Below, piece by piece: positions 1 through 7,811 of a DNA stretch of 36,136 nucleotides (positions are counted from its first letter, which is position 1; every line of letters begins with the position of its first letter). The notes beneath the pieces were generated by a model. The model was given only the letters and a program-made list of their open reading frames with translations, was not told the origin of the DNA and ran no database searches. The stretch is from Alistipes sp. (GTDB taxonomy: Bacteria; Bacteroidota; Bacteroidia; Bacteroidales; Rikenellaceae). The DNA is taken from assembly GCA_017502025.1 (NCBI GenBank), contig JAFVVS010000008.1:1-36136 (forward strand). Direction: 5' to 3'. Both the position numbers and the translations under genes were made by a program.

Positions 1-1
1 C

Positions 2-532
2 CCTGTTAATCCGGGTGTCTGCTCGTCGTATATCTACTCGCTCAAACCGGGCGATAAGATCACTATGTCGGGTCCTTACGGAGAGTTCTTCCTCCCTGAT
101 AACTTGCCGGATACTCAGGAGCTCATCTTTATCGGTGGTGGTGCAGGTATGGCGCCTATGCGTTCGCACATTATGCATCTGTTCAAGACCGAGAAGACCA
201 AGCGCCCTGTTACCTTCTGGTATGGTGCTCGTTCGCTCAAAGAGGCGTTCTATTTGGAGGACTACGCAGAGATCGAGCGTGAGTTCCCTAACTTCAAGTT
301 CAACCTTGCTCTCGACCGTCCGGATCCGGAGGCAGATGCAGCAGGCGTTGACTACAAGGTAGGTTTCGTACACAATGTTCTCTTCGAGAACTACCTCAAA
401 AACCACGAGGATCCAGAGGGATGTATCTACCTTATGTGCGGACCTCCAATGATGGTCGGAGCAGTTGAAAAGCTCCTCGACTCTCTCGGCGTTCCACCGG
501 AGAATATCTTGTACGATAACTTCGGCGCATAA
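2..532 (+). CDS. nqrF: NqrF, Na+-translocating NADH:quinone reductase subunit F (C-terminal part)
   Basis: The gene enters from the left edge, so only the last ~176 residues are present; the first full codon is at base 2. NqrF is the NADH-oxidising subunit of the Nqr sodium pump: it passes hydride to FAD and then electrons to a 2Fe-2S centre. What is visible is the ferredoxin-reductase-like FAD/NAD module: [16 protein letters not shown] and GPYGEFFLP in the FAD-binding barrel, [12 protein letters not shown] in the NAD-binding fold, [13 protein letters not shown], and the C-terminal CGPPMM motif. The protein ends normally with a TAA, and a strong intrinsic terminator follows, so nqrF is the last gene of its operon. 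The rest of the nqr operon is expected to the left of the window. Family assignment is secure. Confidence 0.96.
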   Translation, partial: PVNPGVCSSYIYSLKPGDKITMSGPYGEFFLPDNLPDTQELIFIGGGAGMAPMRSHIMHLFKTEKTKRPVTFWYGARSLKEAFYLEDYAEIEREFPNFKFNLALDRPDPEADAAGVDYKVGFVHNVLFENYLKNHEDPEGCIYLMCGPPMMVGAVEKLLDSLGVPPENILYDNFGA

Positions 533-571
533 CGCTAATTTTTAGCGGTAAATTTTGCACCGCTCTTCAAT

Positions 572-617
572 AACCGAGTCCTCACATAGGTCTACTATGC
601 TGCGGACTCGGTTTTTT
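572..617 (+). terminator. Intrinsic terminator after nqrF
   Basis: Arms AACCGAGTCC (572-581) and GGACTCGGTT (604-613) are perfectly complementary and run into TTTTTT. Inside, CATAG and CTATG form a second short stem. Two weaker hairpins (533-547 and 544-564) precede it directly after the nqrF stop. Confidence 0.93.
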
Positions 618-811
618 GTTTGGCACAAAATTTCCTCACTAAAAATTAGTGTTATGTTGTTGTGTTGTATGCTGCGCAAGCGGATTTCTTGTGCGCCTTA
701 TATTTGCCTCCTTAAAATGCGTTTTACCGTATTGCACTGTATGCTGCGCATCGGGCTTCTTGTTTGCCTCAAAAATAGCTCAATCAAAATGCGTTTTATG
801 TTATTGTGGAG
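596..811 (+). repeat. Three degenerate 72-bp tandem units
   Basis: The anchor TATGCTGCG recurs at 596, 668 and 740, exactly 72 bases apart. Units 2 and 3 also share CTTCTTGT-like text and AAAATGCGTTTTA at equivalent positions; unit 1 is more diverged and its start is the right arm of the nqr terminator. 72 is divisible by three, so short open frames here look like repeating peptides, but no start, bias or homology supports a gene. Confidence 0.75.
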
Positions 812-819
812 GTCTTTGC

Positions 820-1020
820 TTATTCTCCCTATTTCCCCTATAACCCCTATCGCCCCTAAAAAGTTAGAGAGTCTAATGACTTGCTATCACTAAACTCCCT
901 AAACTCCCTAATTTCCCTAAATTCTCTTTGCGCTTTCAGGACTCCGAAGGTTATCACGGCGCAACCGAATTAAGGGCGATTAACGGCTAGTAACGACTAG
1001 TAAAGAAAAGCGCAGCCCCT
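820..1020 (-). repeat. Composite dispersed element, copy 1
   Basis: The core lies at 939-964 in reverse orientation (GGACTCC ... GGCGCAA). To its right is a TAAGGGC/CTAGTAA-type array ending at AAAGCGCAG (about 1003). To its left are runs of TCCCTAA-like 9-mers (about 890-925) and CCCCTAT-like units (about 825-860). The element sits between the convergent ends of nqrF and the phosphoesterase gene. I see no gene between 618 and 1155. Confidence 0.7.
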
Positions 1021-1044
1021 TACTTGCCCTTACTAAATTCAACC

Positions 1045-1103
1045 AACTCCTAACTCCTAACTCCTAACTGCCCTCAAAAGCTAATGGCTAATGGCTAATA
1101 GCC
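1045..1103. repeat. Heptamer arrays (CTCCTAA and GCTAATG)
   Basis: CTCCTAA repeats at 1045-1069 and GCTAATG at 1080-1103, both with an exact 7-bp period. Confidence 0.85.
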
Positions 1104-1105
1104 AA

Positions 1106-1137
1106 AAAAAGTGGAGAGCCTAAACTCTCCACTTTTT
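1106..1137 (-). terminator. Intrinsic terminator of the lpx/phosphoesterase operon
   Basis: AAAAAGTGGAGAG (1106-1118) and CTCTCCACTTTTT (1125-1137) form a 13-bp stem with a 6-base loop. Read on the minus strand it follows the stop at 1156 and runs into a T tract; it may also act on plus-strand transcripts. Confidence 0.85.
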
Positions 1138-1155
1138 AACTCTCCACTCTCAACT

Positions 1156-2316
1156 CTATCTGAAAATGTGGCTCTTAACAACCTTGCCTGTCATATCAAT
1201 CATATCGACCTTCACGCCGTTGTTGTTGATATTCACCTTTGCTGCGGTGTTGTGGGCATTCACAAGGATAGGGAAGTTTGCGCCTGTCTCCTCCGGTTTG
1301 TTGTAGGAGTAGCGATGGGTGTGACCTCCGAGCATAAGGGTGATGTTCGCCTTATTGAGGATAGGGAGGAACAACTCGCCCGAATATTTAGGACCGTGCC
1401 ACATATTCTTGCCACCGATAGGTGCCATATGCATAAGCACGATGCGGTGCTTTGCGCTCTTGCACTCCTCGCTCTCTACGACCTTTTTGAGCCACTCTGC
1501 CTCCTCACGACGGAATTGGTCATAAACGGCTGTCTCGTAGTATTCGAGGTCGCTATCCGGCTTATCTTCGCCACCATCGAGGATGATGAAGAAGGTGTCG
1601 GCGTGCTTCAATGTGAAGTATGTCTTACCTGTCGGAGTAGGGAAGTAGTCGAGGAACTTGGTAGCGAAAACGCCACGGGTTTCGTGGTTACCACGCACGA
1701 GGTAGAACGGAATTTGGCGTGCGAAACGCTCAATCGAGGCATTTACGAAGCCATTGAAGAGAATCTCCACATTTGGCACCTGGCTCACCATATCGCCATT
1801 GTAGAATACCATCTCGGTCTTGCCATCCTCGAAGGTGTTGAGCAGTGCATCCATCTTCTCCTGCTTGGCGTGGATGTCGTTCAAGACGATAAACTGAGTG
1901 CTCTCCTTCTTTGGATCGAGGGTGTTGAAGCCCGGGTATCTCCTGCCATAGATGCGAGCGGTAACGATGTCGCCATAGTGCAAGCGGTGACGGCGGGTGC
2001 CGAGAACCTCCTTCGACGATACGGAGTAGCAATACTTCTTGCCCGGCTCCAAACCTGTGATGCGTACCTGATGCTCGGTGCCGAATACTCGCTTACCGAG
2101 GTAGGTCTGGTAGAACTTAGGGCGCTCCACATTGTAGAAGTTGGTGCCATCTACGGGTGCAACCTCAACCCACGACATAGCCTGCTGGTCGGTCACCCAA
2201 ACGATAGTAGCCTCGGTGTCGGTTACCGCCTGCAAGTAGGGACCATAGATAATCTTGATTGCCTGTGCCGAATATACGCCACAAAACAACGCTGCAACTA
2301 AAAGTAACTTTTTCAT
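1156..2316 (-). CDS. Secreted calcineurin-like metallophosphoesterase (paralogue 1)
   Basis: A 386-residue exported protein. Residues 1-19 are a signal peptide ending SAQA. Residues about 20-120 resemble the fibronectin-III-like N-domain of purple acid phosphatases (GPYLQAVTDTEATIVWVT). The calcineurin-like catalytic domain follows with the full metal set: D147 and H149 (NDIHA), D175 (NGDM), N210 and H211 in RGNHE, H296 (LMHM), and GGHTH at 330-334. The substrate is unknown; family members cleave phosphomonoesters or diesters. It follows a close paralogue by 32 bases and lies last in a minus-strand run headed by lpxC/fabZ and lpxA, so envelope co-transcription is likely. Start ATG chosen because it opens the signal peptide. 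Family confident, function not known. Confidence 0.88.
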   Translation of the reverse strand: MKKLLLVAALFCGVYSAQAIKIIYGPYLQAVTDTEATIVWVTDQQAMSWVEVAPVDGTNFYNVERPKFYQTYLGKRVFGTEHQVRITGLEPGKKYCYSVSSKEVLGTRRHRLHYGDIVTARIYGRRYPGFNTLDPKKESTQFIVLNDIHAKQEKMDALLNTFEDGKTEMVFYNGDMVSQVPNVEILFNGFVNASIERFARQIPFYLVRGNHETRGVFATKFLDYFPTPTGKTYFTLKHADTFFIILDGGEDKPDSDLEYYETAVYDQFRREEAEWLKKVVESEECKSAKHRIVLMHMAPIGGKNMWHGPKYSGELFLPILNKANITLMLGGHTHRYSYNKPEETGANFPILVNAHNTAAKVNINNNGVKVDMIDMTGKVVKSHIFR

Positions 2317-2348
2317 ATTGGTTTGGTTTTAGGTTTTTACTTTTTCGT

Positions 2349-3503
2349 CTATTTGAACGAGTGGGTGTGCTTGACTGCGCCATCCATACCCACAACTTCG
2401 ACCTTCACGCCACCATTGTCGACCTTAACCTTCAAGGCATCCTCGAACGAATTGACTACGATAGGGAATGCGGCTTGGTCGTCGTGGAACGAGTACTTAT
2501 GAACATGTCCGCACAACATTACCGAGATGTTCGCCTTATTTAATATAGGTATGAACAACTCTCTAATCTGCTTGGTGCCGTGCCACATCTTGTGACCATC
2601 GACAGGTGGCATATGCAGGAGCACGATGCGACGCTTTGCGCTCTTGCACTCCTCGCTCTCTACAACCTTTTTGAGCCACTCAGCCTCCTCCTTACGATAG
2701 GCATCGTAAGCGGCAGTCTCGTAGTACTCGATATTGCTATCGGGCTTATCCTCGCCACCATCGAGCGCAATAAAGAAGGTGTTGCCGTGTGTGAAGGTGT
2801 AGTATGGCTTGCCCGTAGTCGTAGGGAAGTAGTCCGAGAATTTGAGGGCGCACTTGCCACGAGTCTCGTGGTTACCACGCACATAGAAGAATGGAACATC
2901 GCTTGCGAAGTGCTTCACCGCAGTGTCGAGGAAGCCGTCGAAGATAATCTTCTCGCTCGGTACGCTGCTCACCATATCGCCATTGAAAATCACCATATCG
3001 GTCGTATTCTTGTCGAAGCAGTGGGTGAGGTAAGCCTCCATCTTCTCTATCTTGGCGTGCACATCGTTCATCACCACGAACTCGATGCTCTCCTTCTTCG
3101 GGTCGAGCGTAGGGATGGTCTGCGCACCCTTGCGATAGACATTTGTCGAGACAATTTGACCGTAACTTATGCGGTGACCCTTCTGTTCGAGTACCTCCTT
3201 CGAGGCTATGGCGTAGCGATACTTCGTGCCGGGTTTCAAGCCCGTAACACGCACCTGATGCAGAGTGCCGATAACTCGCTTGCCAAAGTGGGTCTGGTAG
3301 AACTTCTCTCGGTCGAGGTAGTAGAAGTGCTTGCCATCTTCGGGTGCAACCTCCACCCACGACAATGCATCCACATCGGTAACCCAGATAATGGTAGCCT
3401 CGGTGTCGCTAACCGCCTGCAAGTAGGGTCCGTGGATAATCTTGATAGCCTGTGCCGACCATACGCCACAGAGCAACATCGCAACGAGAAGGAGTCGTTT
3501 CAT
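2349..3503 (-). CDS. Secreted calcineurin-like metallophosphoesterase (paralogue 2)
   Basis: A 384-residue tandem paralogue of the gene at 1156-2316, similar along its full length. I place the start at the ATG at 3503, which opens a signal peptide (MKRLLLVAMLL, cleavage after SAQA) and matches the neighbour's length. The frame is open to another ATG at 3536 that would add 11 polar residues before the signal peptide and overlap the end of lpxA by 11 bases; this is less likely. All metal-site motifs are kept: NDVHA, NGDMVS, RGNHETRG, LLHMPP and CGHVH. It probably acts in the periplasm or at the cell surface. Tandem duplication next to lipid A genes is suggestive but does not identify a substrate. 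Confidence 0.87.
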   Translation of the reverse strand: MKRLLLVAMLLCGVWSAQAIKIIHGPYLQAVSDTEATIIWVTDVDALSWVEVAPEDGKHFYYLDREKFYQTHFGKRVIGTLHQVRVTGLKPGTKYRYAIASKEVLEQKGHRISYGQIVSTNVYRKGAQTIPTLDPKKESIEFVVMNDVHAKIEKMEAYLTHCFDKNTTDMVIFNGDMVSSVPSEKIIFDGFLDTAVKHFASDVPFFYVRGNHETRGKCALKFSDYFPTTTGKPYYTFTHGNTFFIALDGGEDKPDSNIEYYETAAYDAYRKEEAEWLKKVVESEECKSAKRRIVLLHMPPVDGHKMWHGTKQIRELFIPILNKANISVMLCGHVHKYSFHDDQAAFPIVVNSFEDALKVKVDNGGVKVEVVGMDGAVKHTHSFK

Positions 3504-3525
3504 ACTATTCTGCTTTTTTGTGTTG

Positions 3526-4308
3526 TTATCTGCCATACTTCTTAATCACGCCACGACCGCCCAGCGATGCACGCACGAATGCCAAAATCTGGTCACGCTC
3601 GGGCGACTGCGGAAGGGTGTTTTCCACCTCGTTGCAAGCGTTCGAGAAGTTCAAATCGCTCTGGAAAATGATGCGGTAGGCGTTGTGAATATCCTCAATC
3701 TGCTCCGCAGTGAAGCCACGACGCTGCAAGCCCAACTTGTTGATGCCGGCATACGAGCCTGTCTCACGCATAGTAACAAACGGTGGTATATCCTGACGCA
3801 CCAGCGATCCGCCCTGTACCATCGAGTGGTCGCCAATCTTGCACCACTGATGAACTGCCGAGTGACCGCCAATTACTACCCAGTCGCCAACCTCGACCTC
3901 GCCCGCAAGCGATACTCGGTTTGCGATAACGCAGTGGCTACCCACAACATCGTCGTGAGCCACATGGACATACGCCATCAAGAGGTTTCCATTGCCCACA
4001 ACGGTAGTGCCACGAGATGCGGTACCACGGCTGATGGTTACACACTCACGGATGTCGTTGTCGTCGCCAATTACGGCAGTGGTCTTCTCGCCCACGAACT
4101 TCAAATCCTGTGGAAGGCACGAAATCGAAGCCGCAGTGTGAATCTTGTTGCGCTTACCAATGCGTGCGCCGTCGTGAATTACGGCACCCGGGCCAATCCA
4201 GCAATCATCGCCGATCTCAACATCGCCTGCGATGTAGGCGAATGGTTCTACTGTAACATTCTCTCCCAATTTAGCGTCTGGGTGAACATAAGCCAAAGGA
4301 CTAATCAT
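3526..4308 (-). CDS. lpxA: LpxA, UDP-N-acetylglucosamine acyltransferase
   Basis: First enzyme of lipid A synthesis: transfers a 3-hydroxyacyl chain from acyl-carrier protein to O3 of UDP-GlcNAc in the cytoplasm. The 260-residue length is normal. Residues 1-180 are left-handed beta-helix hexapeptide repeats (for example VEIGDDCWIGPGAVI), followed by the helical C-domain (RRGFTAEQIEDIHNAYRI). H118 in VHVAHDD matches the catalytic histidine (H125) of the E. coli enzyme. It is 82 bases downstream of lpxC/fabZ, so the first two committed lipid A steps are made from one transcript. The stop codon lies just inside a possible upstream start of the next gene, so translation may be coupled. Confidence 0.96.
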   Translation of the reverse strand: MISPLAYVHPDAKLGENVTVEPFAYIAGDVEIGDDCWIGPGAVIHDGARIGKRNKIHTAASISCLPQDLKFVGEKTTAVIGDDNDIRECVTISRGTASRGTTVVGNGNLLMAYVHVAHDDVVGSHCVIANRVSLAGEVEVGDWVVIGGHSAVHQWCKIGDHSMVQGGSLVRQDIPPFVTMRETGSYAGINKLGLQRRGFTAEQIEDIHNAYRIIFQSDLNFSNACNEVENTLPQSPERDQILAFVRASLGGRGVIKKYGR

Positions 4309-4311
4309 ATC

Positions 4312-4380
4312 TAAAATTCAAAATTAAAAATTCAAAATGCAAAATTGCCATTAGCCATTAGCTATTGGCTATTAGCTTTT
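4312..4380. repeat. Heptamer arrays between lpxA and lpxC/fabZ
   Basis: TTCAAAA/AAAATGC-type heptamers (4313-4345) adjoin ATTAGCC/TTGGCTA-type heptamers (4345-4379) and a TTTTTT run. They sit inside a probable operon. AGCCA/TGGCT within the second array can pair, so a weak hairpin is possible. Confidence 0.7.
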
Positions 4381-4390
4381 TTATTGAAAT

Positions 4391-5779
4391 TTATTTATTT
4401 TTGATAATTTGTGCTACGATGGTCGCCTCGCAAGCGAGGGTGTCGCCTACGAAGACCTTACACTCCACATCTGCCAAGTTGCGACGAGGCAACTCTGCCA
4501 ATACACACTCAATCTGCATAGTGTCGCCCGGCACAATCTTGTGGCGGAAGCGAACATTATCGATGCGGAGGAAGTAGGTCGAGTAGTTCTCCGGATCCTC
4601 AACCTTGCTCAATACATACAGACCGCTCACCTGTGCCATCGCCTCTACAATCAACACTCCAGGCATAATAGGCTCACTTGGGAAGTGACCCTGGAAGAAT
4701 GGCTCGTTGATAGTTACCTGCTTGATACCCGCAATCGAGAGGTCGTCCATATGGTAAATTCTATCGACCAAGAGGAACGGAAAACGATGTGGCAACATTC
4801 GCTGAATATCCATAATGTCGAGCAACGGCGCCTTCTTGCGGTCGTACTTGAAGCGAGGCTTTACACCCTCTCGACGAATCGAGTTGCGGATTTGCTTCAT
4901 AAACTCGGTGTTGGCATAGTGACCAGGGCGTGTTGCCATAACGCTACCCTTGATGCGCATACCGAGCAGTGCGAAGTCGCCGAGGAGGTCCAACAACTTG
5001 TGGCGTGCCATCTCGTTGGTCGAACGGAGTTCGAGGTTGTTGAGATATCCACCCGTAACCTTTATATCCTTCTTGTCGAAGAGGGTCGAGAGTCGCTGCA
5101 ACTGCTCCTCCGTAACGGGGTTTTCCACAATTACGATGGCATTATCTACATCGCCACCCTTTACCAAGCCTGCTGCTGCCAACATCTCAATCTCGTGAAG
5201 GAATACGAAGGTGCGGTTTGGAGCAATCTTCTCCTGATAGTTGTCCTCGGGGTTGAAGGTGGCGTATTGGTTGCCGATAACCTTCGAGTTGAAGTCGATA
5301 TGTACCGAAGCGGAGAACTCCTCGTTGGGATAGATAGCCAACATCACACCCTTCTCGGGAATAGCATAGACCTGCTTCTCGGTCACCTCGTAGAACTTGC
5401 GGTCGGCAGACTGCTCAACCACGCCTACACGCAAAATCTCGGCTGCATACTCTCGTGCCGAGCCATCCATAATCGGAGTCTCGGGTGCGTTGATATCAAT
5501 CAAAGCATTATCCACGCCGAGAGTCCAGAGTGCCGACATAATATGCTCGATTGTGCTGACACGAGCCTCGCCCTGTGCGATGGTCGTACCTCGTGAGGTG
5601 TCTATAACATAGTCGCAAAGCGCAGGTACCGAAGGTGCGCCTGCAAGGTCGATGCGGCGGAAGACTATTCCGTGGTTTTCGGGTGCAGGGCTAACGGTCA
5701 TTGTCACCTGCTTTCCGGTGTGGAGTCCCTTACCCGAAAAGGTAATCGGAGCACCAAGTGTATTCTGTTTTACCGACAT
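4391..5779 (-). CDS. lpxC/fabZ: Bifunctional LpxC deacetylase / FabZ dehydratase
   Basis: A 462-residue fusion typical of Bacteroidetes. Residues 1-310 are LpxC, the Zn-dependent deacetylase for the committed step of lipid A synthesis: zinc ligands H79 (TIEHIMSAL), H260 and D264 (MARHKLLD), and H287 in the GHYAN segment as probable catalytic histidine. Residues about 320-462 are FabZ, the beta-hydroxyacyl-ACP dehydratase of fatty-acid synthesis: [12 protein letters not shown] at 329-340, catalytic H365 (FFQGHFP) and E379 (VEAMAQ). The fusion couples supply of acyl chains with their use in lipid A. First gene of the minus-strand operon with lpxA. A TATCTTTG -7 box lies 40 bases upstream, and the TonB-like gene is divergent. 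Family assignment is secure. Confidence 0.96.
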   Translation of the reverse strand: MSVKQNTLGAPITFSGKGLHTGKQVTMTVSPAPENHGIVFRRIDLAGAPSVPALCDYVIDTSRGTTIAQGEARVSTIEHIMSALWTLGVDNALIDINAPETPIMDGSAREYAAEILRVGVVEQSADRKFYEVTEKQVYAIPEKGVMLAIYPNEEFSASVHIDFNSKVIGNQYATFNPEDNYQEKIAPNRTFVFLHEIEMLAAAGLVKGGDVDNAIVIVENPVTEEQLQRLSTLFDKKDIKVTGGYLNNLELRSTNEMARHKLLDLLGDFALLGMRIKGSVMATRPGHYANTEFMKQIRNSIRREGVKPRFKYDRKKAPLLDIMDIQRMLPHRFPFLLVDRIYHMDDLSIAGIKQVTINEPFFQGHFPSEPIMPGVLIVEAMAQVSGLYVLSKVEDPENYSTYFLRIDNVRFRHKIVPGDTMQIECVLAELPRRNLADVECKVFVGDTLACEATIVAQIIKNK

Positions 5780-5818
5780 AATGTTCCAAATTTTACAAAA
5801 TGGTAAGTATAATCTTCA

Positions 5819-5826
5819 CAAAGATA
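5819..5826 (-). promoter_or_regulatory. -7 box for lpxC/fabZ
   Basis: TATCTTTG on the minus strand fits the Bacteroidetes TAnnTTTG -7 element, 40 bases before the start codon. I find no good TTTG at the usual upstream distance. Confidence 0.6.
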
Positions 5827-5847
5827 GTATTTTTTCCTCAAAATTGT

Positions 5848-5855
5848 TAATTTTG
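5848..5855 (+). promoter_or_regulatory. -7 box for the TonB-like gene
   Basis: TAATTTTG on the plus strand, 20 bases before the ATG at 5876; the -33 element is weak. It is divergent from the lpxC/fabZ box, and the two transcripts would share less than 100 bases of control region. Confidence 0.5.
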
Positions 5856-5875
5856 CATATTATTTTACGCAGGCT

Positions 5876-6688
5876 ATGGAGCAAAAGAGCGATAATAGAG
5901 AAAAAGAGCAGCAACAACCCCCTCGACAGCGCAGGCAGAGACTTCGTTTGCCATTCGATAATCGCAGGGAGGACCCTGTAAGTTGGATATACGACAACCG
6001 AGTAGGTTTGTGCGTAACCGTCATCGTATATCTGGTCTTTGCCATAGTCTTCGTGTCGGCAAAAATCAGCTCCTCGAAGCGTGCTGTAAATGAGACGATG
6101 TATATCGACCTGGGCGAGGTGGAGCTCGTATCGGAGGAGCTCGAACGCCTCAAAGAGGAGGTGCGCCGAAAGAGCGATATCGATTGGAAGTCGATTCGCA
6201 ATCTCTCCTCGAATGAGAATGCCTTGAACGAGAATCTCGAAGACGAGAAGGGTACCGATGTGTCGGAGTTGAACGCTGCTGCCGAGGCGGTCGAAAAGGA
6301 GCGCAGAGCCAATCAGGAGGCATACGAGCGAGGTCTGCGTGAGGCGAATGCCATAGGCGAAAATCGCAAATCGGGCGAGGGTGATGCCGAGCGCAAAGAC
6401 TCCAAGCGCAAGGGTAGTGTGACGGTGAGCTTCTCGTTCAAAAATCCTGTCCGATATAGCCGCCATTTGGTCAAACCTGCATACCGCTGCGAGGGTGGTG
6501 GCGAGGTTGTTGTATCGGTGGTGGTAAATCAGCGTGGCGAGGTTATCTCGGCGGTGGTTACGAGTGGTGGCGATGAGTGTATGCGCCAAACGGCTGTCGA
6601 GTCGGCTCGCAACTCACGCTTCGACATAAACAATAACGCTCCTGCCAAGCAACAAGGAACGATAACTTATATCTTTATTCCGCAATAG
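5876..6688 (+). CDS. TonB-family energy transducer-like protein
   Basis: A 270-residue inner-membrane protein: basic Gln/Arg-rich N-terminus (1-40), one membrane span at about 43-62 (VGLCVTVIVYLVFAIVFVSA), a charged probably helical stretch (about 75-190, rich in Glu/Lys/Arg), and a C-terminal TonB-like domain (about 200-270) with GGEVVVSVVVNQRGEV and the closing ITYIFIP strand. TonB proteins carry proton-motive energy from the ExbBD complex to outer-membrane receptors; no exbB/exbD is beside it. The spacer lacks the usual Pro-rich repeats, so it may belong to a TonB/TolA-like subgroup. The stop codon lies in the loop of a perfect 10-bp hairpin. Fairly sure of the fold, unsure of the partner. 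Confidence 0.8.
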   Translation: MEQKSDNREKEQQQPPRQRRQRLRLPFDNRREDPVSWIYDNRVGLCVTVIVYLVFAIVFVSAKISSSKRAVNETMYIDLGEVELVSEELERLKEEVRRKSDIDWKSIRNLSSNENALNENLEDEKGTDVSELNAAAEAVEKERRANQEAYERGLREANAIGENRKSGEGDAERKDSKRKGSVTVSFSFKNPVRYSRHLVKPAYRCEGGGEVVVSVVVNQRGEVISAVVTSGGDECMRQTAVESARNSRFDINNNAPAKQQGTITYIFIPQ

Positions 6689-6697
6689 CGGAATAAA
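6674..6697 (+). other. Stop-centred inverted repeat of the TonB-like gene
   Basis: TTTATTCCGC (6674-6683) and GCGGAATAAA (6688-6697) pair perfectly around a 4-base loop; the TAG stop is 6686-6688. There is no T tract, so it is not a classical terminator. Confidence 0.85.
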
Positions 6698-6698
6698 A

Positions 6699-6733
6699 TA
6701 GTTGAGAGTTTAGAACGAAGAGTTGAGAGTTAA
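6699..6733 (+). repeat. Degenerate GTTGAGA heptamers
   Basis: Interrupted GTTGAGA units between the TonB-like gene and the phospholipase gene. Confidence 0.65.
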
Positions 6734-6747
6734 ATAGCTTTTTGTAT

Positions 6748-7596
6748 ATGCGTAAAGTTTTGGCAATAGTATTCGTTATGCTCTGTTTTGCCGTATCGGC
6801 AAAGCAGACCGACTCGCTATCGCTCAATAAAAAAGATAAAAATCTCTCCACTCTCAACTCTCCACTCTCAACTCCAAAGAGCCAATATCCCGTAATCGGA
6901 ATGTGGAAGCAGAACTATATGGTGACGGGCTTTGCTACCAACCACCCTGTGTCGCAATACTCCTCGGATATAAAATTTCAGTTGAGTTTGGCGTTGCGAC
7001 TGTGGAATATCAATGGCAAGGTTGATTTTCTTGCAACCTACTCGCAACGAAGCGTTTGGGATGTCTATCAGAAGTCGTGCCCCTTCCGTGAGACGGCATA
7101 TAACCCCGGCTTTTGGGTGGCGTGGCAGACGAGCGAAAAGGTGCGTTTGCTCTTCGCTATCGAGCACGAATCGAACGGTATTGGACTCGAAAGCGGGCAA
7201 TCCCGCTCATTCAACTACGCTACCGTGGCTTGTCTTTACGAGCCGACTGCCCATTGGCGATTGGGTGCAAGGGCGTGGTATGGCTACTTCTTTCACGATG
7301 AGGATATAAATCAGAAGTACTTTCGTTATCGTGGCGTGATGCAGTTGTGGGGTACATTCCACACCCTCAATGACCGTTTTTCGGTTACGGCACTCGTAAA
7401 TCCGACCGTGACTTTCGCCCGCTACAATGTGCAACTCGAAGCGTCGTGGCGAATGGCAAAGCGAGGCGATTGGTTGCCCTGTCTGTTCGTGCAGTACAAC
7501 TACGGCTACGGTGAAACAATGATAGACTACGATAAGTTGCATAGCAAAATACGCATCGGTATCTCGCTGATGAACAACAAACTAAATCTATATTAG
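6748..7596 (+). CDS. pldA: Outer-membrane phospholipase A (PldA/OMPLA)
   Basis: A 282-residue outer-membrane beta-barrel phospholipase that hydrolyses phospholipids reaching the outer leaflet. ATG 6748 is preferred; a TTG six bases earlier is in frame but adds nothing. Residues 1-18 are a signal peptide (ending VSA). The catalytic signature is clear: H140 and S142 in EHESNG, and N156 in SRSFN, matching the His-Ser-Asn triad of OMPLA. Further family motifs are YSQRSVWDVY and PFRETAYNPGF. Between signal peptide and barrel, residues 32-42 are encoded by a heptamer array (CTCTCMA), so a change of one unit would shift the frame. It lies 59 bases after the TonB-like gene and may be co-transcribed. 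Confidence 0.88.
   Translation: MRKVLAIVFVMLCFAVSAKQTDSLSLNKKDKNLSTLNSPLSTPKSQYPVIGMWKQNYMVTGFATNHPVSQYSSDIKFQLSLALRLWNINGKVDFLATYSQRSVWDVYQKSCPFRETAYNPGFWVAWQTSEKVRLLFAIEHESNGIGLESGQSRSFNYATVACLYEPTAHWRLGARAWYGYFFHDEDINQKYFRYRGVMQLWGTFHTLNDRFSVTALVNPTVTFARYNVQLEASWRMAKRGDWLPCLFVQYNYGYGETMIDYDKLHSKIRIGISLMNNKLNLY
6845..6875 (+). repeat. Heptamer array inside pldA coding sequence
   Basis: About four CTCTCCA/CTCTCAA heptamers in frame, encoding STLNSPLST-type residues just after the signal peptide. The same repeat family is otherwise intergenic in this window. Confidence 0.85.
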
Positions 7597-7700
7597 TTGA
7601 GAGTTGAGAGTTGAGAGTTGAGAGACGAAAGACGAGAGACGAAAGACGAGAGACGAGAGACGAGAGACGAGAGGAACGGAAAACGGAAAACTGAGAACTG
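7597..7700 (+). repeat. Heptamer arrays (GTTGAGA, GACGAAA/GACGAGA, CGGAAAA)
   Basis: Three successive arrays with a 7-bp period between pldA and the antiporter gene: GTTGAGA (to ~7622), GACGAAA/GACGAGA (to ~7674), and CGGAAAA. Confidence 0.9.
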
Positions 7701-7702
7701 AG

Positions 7703-7784
7703 AGCGCACTCCTTAAACTCCCTAAATTCCCTAAATTCCTTAAACTCCTTAACAAGGTTTGCGCCTTGACAAGGGTTGGAGTTC
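7703..7784 (+). repeat. Composite dispersed element, copy 2
   Basis: AGCGCACTCC (from 7703), then CTCCTTAAA/TTCCCTAAA 9-mers, then the core at 7759-7784 (TTGCGCCTTGA ... GGAGTTC), and an A-rich tail up to the next start codon. The GGAGTTC end faces the antiporter gene. Confidence 0.85.
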
Positions 7785-7811
7785 AGAAAACTAAAAAAAA
7801 GACAAACTATA

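Noticed and set aside
555-893. Short open frames after nqrF with repeating peptides
   Set aside because: The peptides mirror the 72-bp tandem units; no credible start region or family similarity.
3504-3536. Eleven extra residues before paralogue 2's signal peptide
   Set aside because: Would bury the signal peptide and overlap lpxA; the paralogue's start matches the ATG at 3503.
7776-7811. N-terminal extension of the antiporter from a TTG
   Set aside because: It lies in the repeat core and tail; the ATG at 7812 begins the first membrane span.
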